A stretch of DNA of 43,945 nt from an uncultured Bacteroidales bacterium (lineage in GTDB: Bacteria > Bacteroidota > Bacteroidia > Bacteroidales > P3): assembly GCA_944321885.1 (NCBI GenBank), contig CALUNB010000019.1:1-43945 (forward strand), given 5' to 3'. Of this stretch, positions 8,336 to 16,462 are shown piece after piece (positions within the stretch are counted from its first letter, which is position 1; each line of letters opens with the position of its first letter). Under the pieces are notes generated by a model. It was given only the letters and a program-made list of their open reading frames with translations. It was not told the DNA's origin and searched no databases. Both the position numbers and the translations under genes were made by a program.

Positions 8336-8374
8336 CCAATTCTTTCCAATATTGCAAACATTGGAAAGAATTGG
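8336..8374. repeat. Perfect 15-bp inverted repeat upstream of the RloAB-like operon
   Basis: CCAATTCTTTCCAAT (8336-8350) and its exact inverse (8360-8374) flank nine bases. TTTCCAAT is also directly repeated inside each arm. It lies between the terminator of the upstream gene (8378-8411) and the operon's -7 box (8176-8183). It could be an operator, a second terminator or the stem of a small RNA. Confidence 0.7.
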
Positions 8375-8377
8375 CAT

Positions 8378-8411
8378 AAAAAAACGGCATCAGAGAAATC
8401 TCCGATGCCGT
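8378..8411 (-). terminator. Rho-independent terminator of the T9SS protein gene
   Basis: On the minus strand a stem ACGGCATC/GATGCCGT (8404-8411 with 8384-8391) is followed by a run of seven T. It lies about 60 bases after the stop codon at 8472. Confidence 0.85.
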
Positions 8412-8471
8412 CTTCCATAAAAAGATTGGAAAATCTCCAAAAGGAACCTTTGCCCCTTGGCATTCCCAAAA

Positions 8472-9227
8472 CTATCGTACCACGAGCTTGCGGGTCGCTA
8501 TCGCCTTGCCGTTTTCTTCCAAGGTGTAGAAGTAAACACCGGCGTTCAAGCCATCCACATCCATGCGCACTTCGGCTTGAGCGTCAACCATCTTGACGGT
8601 GCGGCCGCTCATGTCGCGCAGAACCAACTTGGCTCCCGCGTTCACATTGCCCAGATTGAAAACAACTTCTTCCGAAGCCGGGTTGGGATAAGCGGCTATT
8701 TCCACACGGTCAGACAGACCTTCGTTGGCAGAAGCCCCAGCCCATACCGGAACGAACTCGATATTGAAAGAAATGGAACCGCCATTGGTCAAATCAGAGA
8801 AAGTCACGGTCGCGGTAGCCGAAGTAAAAGGCTCGCCGGCAGGATGCTCGAACGGAACATTGTACTGCACATCCAAAGCATCGTTCACATGGTCTGCTCC
8901 AGACACCTGGCCTGCTGTCAAAGTATGGTTAGGAATATCCGTATAATCATAGCATTGCATGAAACCACAGAATTGCAAGCTATAACCCTCAGCCAAACCG
9001 GAAGCTGTAACCACTGTTCCCAGTTCCAAATCGGCTGCGCTCGTGTTGGTAAGTGTCATATAAGCGGGAACACTGAACACATAATCCGTAGGATTTACTT
9101 CCTTCGACACCCGGTAAGTTTCCCCGTTCACCACCGTATCTCCCTCCACGGTGACAATCAAACTCTGGGCTGCAGCCATGCTCAAACTGGCCGTCACCAC
9201 TGTCAGTAATGCAAAAATCTTTTTCAT
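8472..9227 (-). CDS. Secreted T9SS-sorted protein of unknown function
   Basis: The 251-residue product has a signal peptide (MKKIFALLTVVTASLSMAAAQ). The middle is a beta-rich domain without a recognised family; two cysteines lie in FCGFMQCYDY. A T9SS type A sorting domain follows (about 175-251: AAYPNPASEEVVFNLG, LNAGVYFYTLEENGK, KLVVR end). It would cross the inner membrane by Sec and the outer membrane by T9SS, probably ending surface-anchored or released. It lies downstream of the Omp28-like and DUF6029 genes but has its own likely promoter and terminator. Neighbours with CxxC motifs suggest, weakly, a link to extracytoplasmic thiol chemistry. Confidence 0.85.
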   Translation of the reverse strand: MKKIFALLTVVTASLSMAAAQSLIVTVEGDTVVNGETYRVSKEVNPTDYVFSVPAYMTLTNTSAADLELGTVVTASGLAEGYSLQFCGFMQCYDYTDIPNHTLTAGQVSGADHVNDALDVQYNVPFEHPAGEPFTSATATVTFSDLTNGGSISFNIEFVPVWAGASANEGLSDRVEIAAYPNPASEEVVFNLGNVNAGAKLVLRDMSGRTVKMVDAQAEVRMDVDGLNAGVYFYTLEENGKAIATRKLVVR

Positions 9228-9259
9228 CTTTTCTTTTGTTTTTTGGTTTTGCTACCCCC

Positions 9260-9278
9260 GGTTCCATCCGATGGAACC
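9260..9278 (-). promoter_or_regulatory. Perfect hairpin in the leader of the T9SS protein gene
   Basis: GGTTCCATC at 9260-9268 is inverted at 9270-9278 around a single base. The hairpin sits 33 bases before the start codon and about 10 bases after the likely transcription start, so it would lie at the 5' end of the mRNA. Confidence 0.5.
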
Positions 9279-9295
9279 ACCTTGAAATCGGGCGC

Positions 9296-9326
9296 AATTT
9301 TAAGTATTTTTTCCATACAAGCCAAG
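9296..9326 (-). promoter_or_regulatory. Likely promoter of the T9SS protein gene
   Basis: Minus strand TTG (9324-9326), 20 bases, then TAAAATTG (9296-9303), one mismatch from TAnnTTTG. Confidence 0.4.
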
Positions 9327-9462
9327 CCTGCTGTCCCCTTTTCGCCCAAATCCCGGCTTTCACAGGAATCCATGACAAAACAACCGACAATTTCTCAAGC
9401 GCGGAAACGAAAATACCCCTTCAAGAAAAGCTGCCCCCTCTTTCCGTTCCGGGAACAGCACC

Positions 9463-10293
9463 TTATTCACCTGCGTCCAGATGTACCTGGGCCACCTGGA
9501 TGACCTCCCGGCTGCTGTTGTTCACCACCGCCACGACAACGGACAACTTGTTGCGGCGCCATACCGGATCAAGCGTTCCCGTGTAGTTCGCGCTGAACGT
9601 CGTTCCTCTCGTAGGAGCCTCGGAAGCCACTTGGTCACCCCAAGCCGAACCCAGGACAGTCCTCAACACATGGTTGTGCACATATCCGGGATCAATCCTA
9701 CCGGGCACTTGTTGTGGAACCACGATACTGTCTTCCAAAATCATCGTTATCAAATGGATGGTACCATCAGCCTCATAGTCCTCCACAAAACTTCCGCTCA
9801 CGCTCACAGAAACCGAGGTATCGGTAGGCAAGCTGGCCGAAACCGACAAATCCACATAGTTGATACCATCGCTGATAACCTCGGCAATGGCCCCACCCCA
9901 TTCGGTATAGGCAATCACTTCCTGCCGGTTCACCGTACCGTTCGGGAATTGTTCTATCGAAAACGCATCGGCCCAAGTCTGGGCAACATCGGTCCGCAAA
10001 TCTTGGTCCCGGGTGGCATTCCAAGGTGTGGTAAGACCGGTCGGCCTTTGAGGATAAACCCCTACCACCACCAAAGCATCCCCGTAAAACTCTTGCAAAC
10101 GTTCGATTTCCGCCGCCGCACTCGGACAGTTCACACAACGAACCCCGGTATAGTCCTCCAACAATACCTTGCGTTCGCTCGAAATGCTCCCTGTATACTC
10201 CTGCTTCCGTTCATCCTCTCCAATCGTGTCGCAGGCCCCGAAAACCGTCATGGCCAAGGCCACCACACCGCCAATATATGCTAATTTCTTCAT
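9463..10293 (-). CDS. Omp28-like lipoprotein with thioredoxin-type CxxC
   Basis: The 276-residue protein has a lipoprotein signal (VFGAC, C21) and an N-terminal thioredoxin-like domain whose LEDYTGVRCVNCPSAA segment (46-60) holds a CxxC pair (C53, C56). This is the mark of the Omp28-related family. A beta-sandwich domain follows (about 140-276). It is probably a periplasmic or outer-membrane-anchored thiol-disulfide protein. The start ATG 10293 is preceded by a strong AGGAGG site. It is co-transcribed with the DUF6029 gene, whose stop is 18 bases upstream. Its role in the cluster (redox partner, carrier or adhesin) is not decided by the sequence. Confidence 0.85.
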   Translation of the reverse strand: MKKLAYIGGVVALAMTVFGACDTIGEDERKQEYTGSISSERKVLLEDYTGVRCVNCPSAAAEIERLQEFYGDALVVVGVYPQRPTGLTTPWNATRDQDLRTDVAQTWADAFSIEQFPNGTVNRQEVIAYTEWGGAIAEVISDGINYVDLSVSASLPTDTSVSVSVSGSFVEDYEADGTIHLITMILEDSIVVPQQVPGRIDPGYVHNHVLRTVLGSAWGDQVASEAPTRGTTFSANYTGTLDPVWRRNKLSVVVAVVNNSSREVIQVAQVHLDAGE

Positions 10294-10311
10294 TTTCTTA
10301 TCCTCCTTAGT

Positions 10312-12030
10312 TTAGAACGATGAACTCAATGTCAGCATCACCCCGTTCGAAGCCGGCACCTCGCGGCATACCCCGCCCGAGCAAAGGATACCTTGACGGA
10401 TTTTCCCATAAGACAACGAGATACGGGTCGCATCATGGATATAGCCCGCCGAAACATAATAGTAGTGGAACCGACGGTTCTTGTCGTTGTTGCCCACATT
10501 CCATTGGTCGGAAACCGACACGAACCAAGAGGGAGCAAAAGTATATTCCAGCGTTCCCATCAACCAATCCTGTTCGATTTGTTTGGTATGCAAGTATTGG
10601 AGTTCCAAACGCAAGGCATGTTTTTTCAGGAACATGTATGTGAAATCACCCACGGCGATGTGTGCATAGGCCCTCGGTTCACCATGACCTTCCACCACTT
10701 CCTGGTTGTACAGTTCGAACATGTACATCAAGGTCATCTTGAAGTTCTTGTTGAATTTATGCGCAATCTCCAAGTTGGCATCGATGAAATAAATATTGTC
10801 GGCATCCATATGGAACGGTTTCACATCGTAGCCCCACGAACCCTGGGCCGGCGTAGTCCCGCCTTCCTCCGCACTGGTGATATTGGTATGTTCCGGAGCA
10901 AAGGCCACCGAAGCGTTCAACTTCAAATCCGTACCATACTTGCCCCCCAAAACGGTTCCCCGCTTGATTTTGTATTGGATATCCGCTTGGAACGCCACTT
11001 CCCCCTGGGTCTGGCAAGCATAAGGATAAAGCGAAGCCAGACTGTAAGTGTGCTGGCGGGTCAAAGCCGGCATATAGTTAATCATCCCGTAGTTCCCCAA
11101 TTCAGCCCTGTCGCCCCGGAAACCCATGTTATCCACGCTCTTGGCTTGCAACAAGATACCGAAACCACGCATCGAGTAACCCGCGTTCAGCAAGATAGCC
11201 TGGCCGGGACGGTAGATGTAACCGTTTTCAGCCGAAGGGTCGTTGGCCTTGTACACGTATTCCCCGCCCAAGGTGAAACCACCGCTCTCGATGTTCAAAC
11301 GGGCAGCCGCCGAACCTACGTTTTCCGGCAGGTTCAACTGGTAGGGAGTCAATCCGTTTTCCGCATTCTCAATCACCAGCTTGGTTCCGGCTTCCTGGAA
11401 CTTGGAAACGAAACTACCGCCCAAGGTAATCCTCGTACCCCAGCTCTGCATCGGCTTGATGAAGTCGTTGAACGCCAAATCCAAGTCTACCCCGCGAATC
11501 AAGCCCACATGGTCCCAGAAATGACGCTGGGTCCCGATGATACCCTTGATAGTGATACCTTGAACCGGAGTAATGATGGCCCGGACCCCGCTAATGGCGT
11601 TGTCGATACCCAAATTCCAGTCCTGATAGGCCCGCAAAATCATACCCGAGCCGAACTGTTCGTAAAACGAACCCGCCGTCACATCGATGATGTCGCCGCT
11701 GAAACGGGCAAAGTAATAAGGCAGTCCCCAACCGTCCAAACGGGCATCGTAACCCAACATCGGTTTGAAATAGCCCTCGAACCGGGCCCCCATCGAAAAC
11801 TTGCCATTCGTATACTGCAAGTAAGCGAAACTGTTGCTACGCAACCTTTCCGGCACTTCCGGTACCCCGATCAAAGAGTCTTTGAAATACATCTGGGCGT
11901 CAATCTGGATATTCCCCGAAAGGGTTCCCCTTCCCAGAACTTCCTCGAATTTGCTTTCCTGGGCCGAAAGCGTGGCAGGAGCCACCAAACCGGCCAGCAA
12001 AGCACCAAAGGCCAATCTTTTAAAATTCAT
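10312..12030 (-). CDS. DUF6029 outer-membrane family protein
   Basis: The 572-residue protein has a signal peptide (MNFKRLAFGALLAGLVAPATLSAQ) and long alternating beta segments ending in a terminal phenylalanine (LTLSSSF), as expected for an outer-membrane barrel. Similarity is to the Bacteroidota DUF6029 family, found next to Omp28-like genes. The frame can be extended by six codons to a TTG at 12048. I prefer ATG 12030 because the signal peptide begins there. It is the first gene of an operon with the Omp28-like lipoprotein. The function is unknown; a barrel that displays or exports the lipoprotein is a guess from context. Confidence 0.8.
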   Translation of the reverse strand: MNFKRLAFGALLAGLVAPATLSAQESKFEEVLGRGTLSGNIQIDAQMYFKDSLIGVPEVPERLRSNSFAYLQYTNGKFSMGARFEGYFKPMLGYDARLDGWGLPYYFARFSGDIIDVTAGSFYEQFGSGMILRAYQDWNLGIDNAISGVRAIITPVQGITIKGIIGTQRHFWDHVGLIRGVDLDLAFNDFIKPMQSWGTRITLGGSFVSKFQEAGTKLVIENAENGLTPYQLNLPENVGSAAARLNIESGGFTLGGEYVYKANDPSAENGYIYRPGQAILLNAGYSMRGFGILLQAKSVDNMGFRGDRAELGNYGMINYMPALTRQHTYSLASLYPYACQTQGEVAFQADIQYKIKRGTVLGGKYGTDLKLNASVAFAPEHTNITSAEEGGTTPAQGSWGYDVKPFHMDADNIYFIDANLEIAHKFNKNFKMTLMYMFELYNQEVVEGHGEPRAYAHIAVGDFTYMFLKKHALRLELQYLHTKQIEQDWLMGTLEYTFAPSWFVSVSDQWNVGNNDKNRRFHYYYVSAGYIHDATRISLSYGKIRQGILCSGGVCREVPASNGVMLTLSSSF

Positions 12031-12293
12031 GCGGATAAATTTCTTCAATGAAACGGCTACAAGCAGCCGGATATTACGGTATTAATTCTATCACATCCCA
12101 AGACAAAGTCTCCCTTCGTGGAACGGACTTCCATCGGGAAAACTCCATCCAACGGAAGCAACCTCCGGACAATGCAGAAGACAGGAGTCCCTTTGAGGAA
12201 AAATCTCCTACCTTCTCTGTCCCAAATAAAACACACCCTGATACATACCCCAGGTATCATCAAAGGACATGGAAACTTGGGAACAGGCTATCC

Positions 12294-12398
12294 TTATTTT
12301 CCTTCCCCCGCCACCGGGACGACCTTGTCCGAAGCCTTCTTGACCGAATCACGTCTGGCTTTACGATCCCTGGCTCCCCAGATGGCATTGTAGAGAGT
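12294..12398 (-). other. Open in-frame extension after the tlpA-like TGA stop
   Basis: After the TGA at 12399-12401 the same frame stays open for 34 codons to a TAA at 12294-12296. It encodes a charged tail (DRKARRDSVKKASDK...) with the look of a genuine C-terminus. The rest of the interval to the DUF6029 start (12031-12293) shows only a small hairpin (TGATAC/GTATCA near 12239-12259) and no gene or clear promoter. Confidence 0.4.
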
Positions 12399-12905
12399 TC
12401 AGGGTTTTTCAATCGGTTCGCCGGCATTCAGCTTGCGGACAACTTCAATCAGTTCCTGTTCGCTGCCGTCCGAATACCCGTTATGCTGGTACACTACGTT
12501 GCCCTGACCGTCTACTACGAATACATGAGGTGGGTTCACCACGTTCATGGCACGTTTGAAATCCCCGTTTTCATCCAACAGGACTTCAAAATCCCAAGCC
12601 TGGGCATTGGCCATGGTCTTCACACGAGAAGAAGAACGGGCATCGTCGATGGAAACAGCATACATCTTCACGCCGGTTTCATCCACCCAATCCAAATACA
12701 CGTCGCTGATAGCGCTCATCTCTTTCAAGCAAGGTTTGCACCAAGTAGCCCAAAAGTTGATAATCATAGGCTGGCCATCATTTTCCAATTCGGAAGTGTT
12801 GATTTGTTTGCCGCTCAAATCCTTCACCGTTACAGAAGGAAGTTGTTGGGCGAACGCAAAGCAGGCACTCATCATCAAGGCCGCCAACAAAACAATCTTT
12901 TTCAT
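12399..12905 (-). CDS. TlpA-like periplasmic thioredoxin
   Basis: The 168-residue protein has a signal peptide (MKKIVLLAALMMSACFAFAQ; C15 could also be a lipidation site). It has a redoxin/TlpA domain with the active site FWATWCKPC (C56, C59) and the cis-Pro segment VNPPHVFVVD. It probably reduces disulfides or resolves mixed disulfides in the periplasm. The frame is open to 13067, but the signal peptide fixes the start at 12905. A good promoter lies at 13036-13067, giving a leader of about 125 bases. After the TGA the frame continues open for 34 codons, so the C-terminus may have been shortened by a nonsense change. It precedes the DUF6029/Omp28 genes on the same strand. Confidence 0.9.
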   Translation of the reverse strand: MKKIVLLAALMMSACFAFAQQLPSVTVKDLSGKQINTSELENDGQPMIINFWATWCKPCLKEMSAISDVYLDWVDETGVKMYAVSIDDARSSSRVKTMANAQAWDFEVLLDENGDFKRAMNVVNPPHVFVVDGQGNVVYQHNGYSDGSEQELIEVVRKLNAGEPIEKP

Positions 12906-13035
12906 TTTATCTGAAATTTTGGTTTCCATAACAAAGGGACGAAGCCCATGGTCCCGATGCAAGCCAGACATCCCTCGGAACGACAGCGGGGAATCACGCC
13001 CAAGAAATATCCGGACACCCCCTCCTGCCGGGCTG

Positions 13036-13067
13036 CAAACATACGAATTTTTAAGAAAATTTAACAA
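13036..13067 (-). promoter_or_regulatory. Promoter of the tlpA-like gene
   Basis: Minus strand TTG (13065-13067), 21 bases, then TATGTTTG (13036-13043), a full match to TAnnTTTG. Confidence 0.6.
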
Positions 13068-13100
13068 TTCGCCCCTGAAAGAGACAAGCCCCGTCCAAAA

Positions 13101-14273
13101 TCAAGCAGAAAGATTTTGCGGTGCGTAAACTCCCAGCAAAGCCGGTGTCAAAGCCTCCCGGAGAGCAAAAGTCTGTTCCGGAACGAGACCCAAGGATGAT
13201 TCCAGCTCCCCGGGCCGGGTCGTATAAACCAGAAGACGGCAGTCAGGGTAGCTTTCTTTCATCCGTTTGCCCAAGGCTTCGTAAAACGCGGCGGCATCGA
13301 GTTCCCAGCCTTCGCTGGAAACCGGCATCGGCACCAACACGCTCAAGTTTCCCGCCACACCGGCCAACTCCTCCGGTCTCCCGCTGTCGAGGAAGTCGCT
13401 CAAGAACAAGTCCACATCCTGGTGCATCCGGATTTTTTTCAGGAACTCCCCTGTCTTTTCCACCACCAAGGCTTCCGGATCCGAAGCCCAAACCTGTCCC
13501 TGAGGATCATGCATGGCCGCCTGCGCCTCCGATTTCACGTCCTTCCACAACCGGGGGTCGAAATCATTCCAATATTCGAACGAATAACCTTTCCGGTAAT
13601 ACCCGGCCGGCATGGCCATGGCCTGCATGGCCGCTTCCACCGCCACAAGCCCGTTCCCGCAAAAAGGCACATACAAATCAGTATCAGGATTCCACTGCGC
13701 CAATTTCAACAAACCAGCCGCCAGCACCTCGTTGAAAGGCTCCGAAGAAGGTTTGCGGTAGCCCCGGTGGGCCAAGGCCATACCTGAAGCATCCAGCATC
13801 ACCTCGCAATGGTTCTGACGCACGAAAACCTCAACACGTATCGTATAATAGTCGCTGTCCACGTCCGGCCATTGCCCCAAGACACGGCGGAACCGTTCCA
13901 AAATGGCAAGCCGGGCCTGGGTCGAAACAAAACGGGACTGGGAAAACATGGAATCCAAGCTGGAAGAATCCACCATGAAAGTGGCATCCACCGGGAAAAC
14001 CTTTTCCCAAGCCATCTCATGCACCTGTTCAAAGAGATCTTCTTCCTTTTCAATCCAAAATTCCTTAAGAATCTTAAGGATACGCAATGCCGTACGACAA
14101 AGGTAATTGGCTTTGTACAAGACCTCCTGCGTGCAATCAAAAAGAACCGCCCGGTTCGAAATCCGGATTCCGGTAGCGCCCAACTCCTTGAGTTCCTGGG
14201 CCAAGACCGGTTCCAAACCATGGTAAGTTTTTGCTATATACATCGACATATCTTCTGTTTCTGAAGTTTTCAT
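13101..14273 (-). CDS. THUMP-domain class I RNA methyltransferase homologue, active site degenerate
   Basis: The order is that of RlmL/YpsC-type 23S rRNA guanine-N2 methyltransferases: an N-terminal ferredoxin-like/THUMP part (MYIAKTYHGLEPVLAQELKELG; YKANYLCRTALRIL), the HRGYRKPSSEPFNEVLAAGLL segment, then a Rossmann domain. SAM-binding motif I reads YVPFCGNGLVAVEAA, where relatives have DPxCGSGT. The catalytic NPPY motif expected after a hydrophobic strand is replaced by LVPMPVSSEG. The protein may be a non-catalytic paralogue. The frame is open to 14342; starts at 14273, 14249 and 14243 are all possible and none has a strong ribosome site. Confidence 0.75.
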   Translation of the reverse strand: MKTSETEDMSMYIAKTYHGLEPVLAQELKELGATGIRISNRAVLFDCTQEVLYKANYLCRTALRILKILKEFWIEKEEDLFEQVHEMAWEKVFPVDATFMVDSSSLDSMFSQSRFVSTQARLAILERFRRVLGQWPDVDSDYYTIRVEVFVRQNHCEVMLDASGMALAHRGYRKPSSEPFNEVLAAGLLKLAQWNPDTDLYVPFCGNGLVAVEAAMQAMAMPAGYYRKGYSFEYWNDFDPRLWKDVKSEAQAAMHDPQGQVWASDPEALVVEKTGEFLKKIRMHQDVDLFLSDFLDSGRPEELAGVAGNLSVLVPMPVSSEGWELDAAAFYEALGKRMKESYPDCRLLVYTTRPGELESSLGLVPEQTFALREALTPALLGVYAPQNLSA

Positions 14274-14388
14274 AAGCCTGGAAAGAACAGGAGTCCCTGT
14301 GGAACCGTATTCCGGGAAAGACACCCGCCCCCGTTCCATCACAAGGTCCTGATGCCCGTTATATCAAAACCCGCAATCAAATTCCCCA

Positions 14389-14820
14389 TCAAAGCCCGTT
14401 GCAGTAGAACTTGTTCTTCATCGCCTTCTCCATGAACGGCTCTTCCTGGACCAGGAAACGTTCGTGGCGGGCCGTCCCGATGACGGAAAGGTCGTCCCGG
14501 GCCTCGATGTCAAAGACGAACTTACGCCCCTCCACCGCGACAAGCGTGACCTTGCAATGCACGTACATCCCGATCAAGGTCGCCTTGGTATGTTTGACAT
14601 CCATCGCGATACCTACCGTCGTTTCACCTTTCTCCATGTAAGGCTCCAACAATTTACAACAAGTTTCCTCCATGAACGCCACCATGGCCGGCGTGGCATA
14701 CACTTCCAACGAACCCGACTTATGGGCCGTGGCCAAATCTTCCCACCAAACAACCGTCACATCCTCGCGTGTCAAACCCGTTTCAATCGCTTTCATATCC
14801 TTATGTTTTTGCTTTTCCAT
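14389..14820 (-). CDS. Hotdog-fold thioesterase family protein (FlK-like)
   Basis: This 143-residue single hotdog domain resembles the small acyl-CoA thioesterases related to fluoroacetyl-CoA thioesterase FlK. It has a helix ATPAMVAFMEETCCKLLEPY (43-62), a VGIAMDVKHTKAT strand pair (68-80) and a GTARHERFLV strand. T43, E51 and H76 sit about where FlK has its catalytic Thr/Glu/His. It is cytosolic. Start at 14820 or an internal ATG at 14796, which has a better AAGGA site. It lies upstream of the THUMP gene on the same strand; the native substrate is unknown. Confidence 0.8.
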   Translation of the reverse strand: MEKQKHKDMKAIETGLTREDVTVVWWEDLATAHKSGSLEVYATPAMVAFMEETCCKLLEPYMEKGETTVGIAMDVKHTKATLIGMYVHCKVTLVAVEGRKFVFDIEARDDLSVIGTARHERFLVQEEPFMEKAMKNKFYCNGL

Positions 14821-14918
14821 TCCGGCACGAACCCGTTCTCTCCGGAACGGAACCTATCTTCCGTAGAAGCCAATCTGCTAAAGTAGTACAATTTCCGCAA
14901 ACTCCGCATAAAAGACAG

Positions 14919-14997
14919 GCATCCACCCCACCGCAGATTCAAGTCCCCCATGCGCCTCCCCCCAACAAAAGCCTGGTCCACGTGGAGGATTGGATGC
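14919..14997. repeat. Dispersed repeat with CGCAGATTCAAGTC core and inverted ends
   Basis: The 22-mer at 14932-14953 recurs with two mismatches at 31661-31682. Here it is bounded by GCATCCA (14919-14925) and its inverse TGGATGC (14991-14997). The rest of 14821-15148 holds only the cloverleaf at 15012-15103; I see no gene. Confidence 0.5.
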
Positions 14998-15011
14998 GGT
15001 TGCCATAAAAA

Positions 15012-15103
15012 AGGGTGTGTCAAAATTTCCCGAATCGGGAACCTTTCCCTTGCAGGTCCAGCAAGGGGAGGATTCCTTTCGAAAGGGTCATTTGGCACAC
15101 CCT
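15012..15103 (-). repeat. Cloverleaf-forming fold-back element after kbl
   Basis: AGGGTGTGTCAAA (15012-15024) pairs with 15091-15103 (12 of 13, the other a G-T). Three separate hairpins are enclosed: TTCCCG/CGGGAA (15027-15041), CCCTTGC/GCAAGGG (15047-15067) and CCTTTCGAAAGG (15075-15086). It starts 46 bases after the kbl stop, and on the minus strand it is followed by TTTTTT (15006-15011), so it may end kbl transcription. Confidence 0.7.
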
Positions 15104-15148
15104 CAAGGGAAAGGCAGCACAGCCTTTCCGGACGGTTTCGCCCTCCGG

Positions 15149-16339
15149 TTATTTCAATACACCGAGTTCCTTACCAATCTTGGTGAAGGCCGCGATACAT
15201 TTGTCGAGGTGTTCCCTTTCGTGGGCCGCCGACAACTGGACACGGATACGGGCCTGGCCTTTGGGAACAACCGGATAGTAGAAACCGGTTACATAAATGC
15301 CTTCTTCCTGCAACTTGGCAGCGAATTTCTGCGAAAGCGGGGCATCGTACAGCATCACGGCGCAGATAGCGGACTGCGTGGGCTTGATATCGAAGCCGGC
15401 TTCCTTCATCTTGCCAACGAAGTAGTCGGTATTGGCATGCAGCTTGTCTTGCAATTCGTTGGTTTCGCCCATCATGTCGAACATCTGGATAGCAGCGGCA
15501 GCTACCATCGGAGGAATGGAGTTCGAGAACAGGTAAGGACGCGAACGCTGGCGCAACAAGTCGATGATTTCCTTGTGCCCCGTGGTGAATCCGCCCACAG
15601 CACCGCCGAAAGCCTTGCCCAAGGTCCCGGTGATGATGTCCACCTTGCCCCGGCAGTTGAACTGTTCGGTAACACCCCGGCCGGTCTTGCCGACAACGCC
15701 CGCCGAGTGGCTTTCGTCCACCATGACCATGGCGTCATACTTTTCAGCCAAAGGCAGAATCTTGTCCAGAGGAGCCACATTACCGTCCATCGAGAACACC
15801 CCGTCGGTAACGATGATGCGGAAACGCTGGGCCTGGGCTTCCTTGAGGCGTTCTTCCAATTCGGCCATGTCCCCGTTGGCGTAGCGGTAACGTTTCGCCT
15901 TGCAAAGACGAACCCCGTCGATGATGGAAGCATGGTTCAAGGCATCCGAAATGATAGCATCTTCTTCGCTCAGAAGCGGTTCGAACACCCCGCCGTTGGC
16001 ATCGAAGCAAGCTGCATACAGGATGGCGTCTTCCGTACCGAAAAATTCGGCAATCTTGCGTTCCAGTTCCTTGTGCAAATCCTGGGTACCGCAAATGAAA
16101 CGGACCGAACTCATCCCGTATCCCCGTTCGTCCATCGCTTTCTTGGCTGCGGCAATCAGACGGGGATTGTTGGCCAATCCCAAATAGTTGTTGGCACAGA
16201 AGTTCAATACTTCTTGACCGCCATTGACCTTGATGTCTGCTCCTTGGGGCGTGATGATGACACGTTCGTCCTTGTAAAGGCCGGCATCACGGATTCCTTT
16301 TAATTCCTCTTGCAGGAATTGCTGAAATTTTCCGTACAT
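15149..16339 (-). CDS. kbl: Glycine C-acetyltransferase (2-amino-3-ketobutyrate CoA ligase)
   Basis: This PLP enzyme of the alpha-oxoamine synthase family converts 2-amino-3-ketobutyrate and CoA to glycine and acetyl-CoA, the second step of threonine degradation. At 396 residues it has the family length. NNYLGLANNP (50-59), the DEShSAG cofactor motif (208-213: DESHSAGVVG) and the PLP lysine K242 in TGTLGKAFGGAVGG are intact. It appears monocistronic, with a -7 box at 16376-16383 and the cloverleaf/T-run downstream. No threonine dehydrogenase gene is adjacent. It could in principle be another oxoamine synthase, but the fit to Kbl is close. Confidence 0.94.
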   Translation of the reverse strand: MYGKFQQFLQEELKGIRDAGLYKDERVIITPQGADIKVNGGQEVLNFCANNYLGLANNPRLIAAAKKAMDERGYGMSSVRFICGTQDLHKELERKIAEFFGTEDAILYAACFDANGGVFEPLLSEEDAIISDALNHASIIDGVRLCKAKRYRYANGDMAELEERLKEAQAQRFRIIVTDGVFSMDGNVAPLDKILPLAEKYDAMVMVDESHSAGVVGKTGRGVTEQFNCRGKVDIITGTLGKAFGGAVGGFTTGHKEIIDLLRQRSRPYLFSNSIPPMVAAAAIQMFDMMGETNELQDKLHANTDYFVGKMKEAGFDIKPTQSAICAVMLYDAPLSQKFAAKLQEEGIYVTGFYYPVVPKGQARIRVQLSAAHEREHLDKCIAAFTKIGKELGVLK

Positions 16340-16375
16340 GGTATTTTGGTTTTAAAACGTTAGCATTCCAAGCCG

Positions 16376-16383
16376 CAAAAGTA
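16376..16383 (-). promoter_or_regulatory. -7 box of kbl
   Basis: Minus strand TACTTTTG, 37 bases before the start codon. The -33 element is not clear because the region is shared with the terminator of the upstream gene. Confidence 0.5.
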
Positions 16384-16384
16384 C

Positions 16385-16421
16385 TAAAAAAGCCCCAACC
16401 CTGCATGACAGGATTGAGGCT
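16385..16421 (-). terminator. Rho-independent terminator of the small OMP gene
   Basis: Minus strand stem of about 12 bp with two mismatches (GCCTCAATCCTG/CAGGGTTGGGGC) followed by TTTTTT, 40 bases after the stop codon at 16463. It abuts the kbl -7 box. Confidence 0.75.
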
Positions 16422-16462
16422 CATATATCATCTACGATGCCCGTCAGGCAAAAGGGTGCAGA

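Noticed and set aside
10393..12051. 552-codon open frame on the + strand
   Set aside because: It is antisense to the DUF6029 gene, which has a signal peptide and family match. The frame is kept open by base composition and has no recognisable domain.
14990..16303. 437-codon open frame on the + strand
   Set aside because: Exact antisense shadow of kbl; low-complexity, no family.
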